A stretch of DNA of 64,000 nt from Demequina sp. NBRC 110057 (lineage in GTDB: Bacteria; Actinomycetota; Actinomycetes; Actinomycetales; Demequinaceae), in contig NZ_BBRN01000003.1 in NCBI RefSeq assembly GCF_002090175.1, positions 248,001-312,000 on the forward strand. Reading direction: 5' to 3'. The first letter of the stretch is position 1. The number at the start of each line of letters is the position of its first letter. Below the pieces are notes generated by a model, which had not been told where the DNA came from, made no database searches, and worked only from the letters and a program-made list of their open reading frames with translations. Shown here one piece after another: positions 61,898-64,000 of the stretch. A program made the translations under genes and the position numbers.

Positions 61898-61912
61898 CTA
61901 TCGGCTTGATAG
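61898..61912 (-). promoter_or_regulatory. CTATC-N5-GATAG operator candidate before the sulfate operon
   Basis: CTATC (61898-61902) and GATAG (61908-61912) are perfect inverted repeats around GGCTT, in an AT-rich stretch (CCTATTTCC ... GAGATTAGGG) about 48 bp upstream of the cysP start. The dyad and its AT-rich flanks fit an Rrf2-type operator, and the operon's own last gene encodes such a protein, so autoregulated sulfur control is inferred. Confidence 0.5.
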
Positions 61913-62028
61913 AGATTAGGGATGGAGCGCGCCCGATGTCAAGGGCGGCGCGGCCAGAAGCCTGGGCCGACGCATCGGGTCCGTCAGATAACCTCGAGGC
62001 GAGGGGCGCGACACCGACCGGAGCGGGA

Positions 62029-63768
62029 ATGATGACAACCGGAGTGCTGGACCGTGCGCGGGACCGGCTCTACGAGCCCAGGCCACCGCGACGCCGCGCG
62101 CCCGGCATCGTCGAACTCTCGTTCTCCGCCGTGGGCCTCGTGGTGGGGCTGTCGTTCTTCGCACTGTCCCTCACCCCCTCACTCCTGCCCCGCGAGGGCT
62201 GGGTGCAGGGCATCGAGTCGGGCGTGAGCTTCATGGTCGGCTACGGCATCGGCGCCGGGCTCTACGCTGTCGCCCGCTTCTTCACCGTCCCCCCGGCACG
62301 GGGCCGCGTGCGCGCGGCGCTGCTCGTCGTCTCACTCGGCGCGATTGCCGTCCAGGCCTCGTTCACCATCTGGGCCTATGTGGGCTGGCAGAACGCCACA
62401 CGCCTGAGCTTCGGGATGAGCCCGCTGTCGCCCTTGGTGTGGCCCGTCATCGTGGCTGTCGCGGCGGCGACGGCGGCGCTCCTGCTCGTGATCGCGCGCC
62501 TGGTGCGCCGCCTCTTCCGATGGGGCGACGCCCTCGCCATCCGCTTCCTCCCGCGCCGGCTCGCGGTCGCCCTCGTCGGCGTCGTGCTCACCGCCCTCAT
62601 CTGGTGGGTCGCATCGGGCGCGTTCGTCAACGCCTTCTTCACCTTCTCCAACTGGACATTCTCGGGGCGCGACCTTCAAACAAACCCCGGCGCCACCCAG
62701 CCCGAGCTCGCCGAGAAATCGGGCTCGCCGGCATCGGCCGTGGAATGGGACGACCTGGGCCGCCAGGGCCGCTCCTTCGTGTCCACGGGGCCCACCGCAT
62801 CGGACCTCGACGAGGCGGGGCCGGGCGGGGCGCTCGAGCCCATCCGCGCGTACGTGGGCCTGCGCAGCGCCGACTCGCTCGAGGAGCGCGCCCAGCTGCT
62901 CCTCGACGAGCTGGTCCGCACCGACGCGTTCGACCGCGAGATCCTGGTGGTCGCCACCACGACCGGCACCGGCTACCTCGACCCCCACGGCGTGGACTCC
63001 CTCGAGTACCTGTGGAACGGCGACACCGCCATCGCGGGCGTCCAGTACTCCTACCTGCCCAGCTGGATCTCGCTGCTCGCGGATCAGGCCGAGGTGGAGG
63101 AGACGAGCAGGGTGGTGTTCCGGACCATCCACGACTACTGGTCCACGCTTCCCGACGGCTCGCGCCCGCAGCTGTACCTGTACGGGCTGTCGCTGGGCAC
63201 CACGGGCGTCGAGGCAGTGCTGTCGAGCGTGGACATCCTCAACGAGCCCATCGACGGAGCCCTCATGACGGGCCCGCCCTTCCTCAACGAGATGCACTAC
63301 GAGATCACGCGCGCCCGCGACGACGGATCGACGGCGGCGCTCCCCCTGCTCAACGCGGGCCGCACCGTGAGGTTCGCCGACGAGTCGGGAGTGGTCGCGG
63401 GCAACACCGCACCGTGGGGCTCCACCCGGCTCCTCTACCTCCAGCACGGCTCCGACCCGGTGGTGTGGTTCAACCAGCAGCTCGCCTTCGAGTCGCCGGC
63501 CTGGCTCATCGACGGCGAGCGTGCGCCGGACGTGTCAGCGACCATGGCCTGGTACCCGCTCGTCACCCTGTGGCAGGTGTTGCTCGACATGCCGGCGGCG
63601 GGATCGGTGCCCGAGGGATTCGGGCACCTCTACACCGTGACCGCCAACCTGCAGGCGTGGAACGCGGTCACCGGCTCGCCCCTGGATGATGGCGACGTGG
63701 CGTCGCTGGCCGACACGCTCGAGCGGCGGGCCGATGCCATCGAGGCGGAGCTCGAGTCCTCCTCCTAG
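62029..63768 (+). CDS. membrane alpha/beta hydrolase (Abhydrolase_9 family)
   Basis: 579 residues. Four or five transmembrane helices occupy residues about 25-210 (VELSFSAVGLVVGLSFFALS through VVLTALIWWVASGAFVNAFF). The C-terminal hydrolase domain has the nucleophile elbow LYGLSLGTTG and a later acid/His region (AFESPAWLIDGERAPDVSAT). It is the actinobacterial Abhydrolase_9 type with its N-terminal membrane module; function unknown. ATG 62029 is used (an adjacent ATG at 62032 is equivalent), following GAGCGGG. It is divergent from cysP over 178 bp. Confidence 0.82.
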   Translation: MMTTGVLDRARDRLYEPRPPRRRAPGIVELSFSAVGLVVGLSFFALSLTPSLLPREGWVQGIESGVSFMVGYGIGAGLYAVARFFTVPPARGRVRAALLVVSLGAIAVQASFTIWAYVGWQNATRLSFGMSPLSPLVWPVIVAVAAATAALLLVIARLVRRLFRWGDALAIRFLPRRLAVALVGVVLTALIWWVASGAFVNAFFTFSNWTFSGRDLQTNPGATQPELAEKSGSPASAVEWDDLGRQGRSFVSTGPTASDLDEAGPGGALEPIRAYVGLRSADSLEERAQLLLDELVRTDAFDREILVVATTTGTGYLDPHGVDSLEYLWNGDTAIAGVQYSYLPSWISLLADQAEVEETSRVVFRTIHDYWSTLPDGSRPQLYLYGLSLGTTGVEAVLSSVDILNEPIDGALMTGPPFLNEMHYEITRARDDGSTAALPLLNAGRTVRFADESGVVAGNTAPWGSTRLLYLQHGSDPVVWFNQQLAFESPAWLIDGERAPDVSATMAWYPLVTLWQVLLDMPAAGSVPEGFGHLYTVTANLQAWNAVTGSPLDDGDVASLADTLERRADAIEAELESSS

Positions 63769-63845
63769 AGGTGCGGCAACGCAGGTCACGTCACGAAACG
63801 GTCACAAGAGTCCGGCAAATCGGGTCACCGAGGTATGGTGAAGAG

Positions 63846-63923
63846 GTGCGCCACGTGCGCGCGGCCGATGCCATCGCGACCGCGCAGCCGGGTGCACCTT
63901 GCCGGGCCGCGACGCCGAGCTGA
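63846..63923 (+). CDS. possible 25-codon leaderless reading frame before a terminator
   Basis: GTG CGC CAC GTG... TGA encodes about 25 residues (MRHVRAADAIATAQ...). TATGGT at 63834-63839 is a -10-like hexamer 6 bases before the GTG, so the transcript would be leaderless. The terminator stem begins inside the frame and contains the stop. It could be an attenuator leader peptide or just part of a small RNA; coding is unproven. Confidence 0.3.
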   Translation: MRHVRAADAIATAQPGAPCRAATPS

Positions 63924-63948
63924 GGGAGCCGTCGCGGCCCGGCTTTTT
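63901..63948 (+). terminator. rho-independent terminator
   Basis: GCCGGGCCGCGAC (63901-63913) and GTCGCGGCCCGGC (63931-63943) pair perfectly over 13 bp around a 17-base loop, followed by TTTTT (63944-63948). The best canonical terminator in the window; it lies about 130 bp after the hydrolase stop and can end a short RNA from the -10 box near 63834. Confidence 0.8.
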
Positions 63949-64000
63949 GCTGCCCGCGGGCCCTGCGCGCGCATCGGAGCGCTTTTCGCAACGAAGGTAT

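Noticed and set aside
1-64000. CRISPR arrays, tRNA, rRNA, insertion sequences
   Set aside because: No regular spaced repeats, no T-loop GGTTCGAATCC with acceptor pairing, no transposase or integrase were seen.
63836-64000. Open frame starting MVKRCATCARPM at the window end
   Set aside because: It overlaps the -10 box and runs through the terminator; the CxxC is probably chance.

Overview
The window is high-GC chromosomal DNA with dense, partly overlapping genes. GTG starts, GGAGG-type ribosome sites, an ECF sigma-K/RskA pair, a DUF222-HNH (13E12) protein, DUF6318, DUF2254 and Abhydrolase_9 proteins all point to an actinobacterium, most likely of the Micrococcales. The genus cannot be fixed from this sequence. 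I saw no rRNA, tRNA, CRISPR array or insertion sequence.

Layout. 0-12 kb is ordinary chromosome: an acyltransferase fragment with a patatin lipase, SigK/anti-SigK, a dienelactone-hydrolase-like protein, a YbaK deacylase, DUF2130 and DUF222-HNH nucleases, two GNATs, a DnaQ-TerB-BRCT exonuclease and an MFS carrier. 12-31 kb is a defence island. It holds a four-gene, end-to-end operon (SNF2 helicase, DUF4391, type III Mod, type III Res), a DUF6338 membrane protein whose end is cut by an in-frame TAG, a DUF262/DUF1524 (GmrSD-like) nuclease, a small helix-turn-helix protein, a NERD-UvrD helicase and a SHOCT protein. After an interposed flavin monooxygenase come a PD-(D/E)XK-like protein and a MntA/HepT-type toxin-antitoxin pair. 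The frequent octamer GCCGATGC, about 1.2 copies per kb elsewhere, is about three times rarer in 12.0-27.7 kb, which supports acquisition by transfer.

31-43.5 kb holds a GH42 beta-galactosidase, a UvrD helicase, an SDR, a quinone-oxidoreductase-like MDR, an MscS channel, and a NMT1-type ABC importer operon. That operon encodes a lipoprotein, a RarA-C-terminal-like protein, an ATPase and a fused double permease, and lies divergent from a nucleoside 2-deoxyribosyltransferase. 43.5-51.6 kb is mostly small membrane, secreted and unknown proteins plus a DHA2 drug exporter.

51.6-57.1 kb carries an unusual metabolic cluster: a SbnA-like PLP synthase, an FAD/NAD(P)-binding protein and a Y4yA-like PLP decarboxylase overlap in one operon, divergent from an arginine deiminase that has no arcB, arcC or arcD beside it. 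57.5-61.9 kb is a sulfate-import operon (SBP, CysT, CysW, CysA) ending in a cysteine-free Rrf2 regulator, with a candidate operator at its head. The window ends with a membrane alpha/beta hydrolase and a short transcript unit closed by a textbook terminator.
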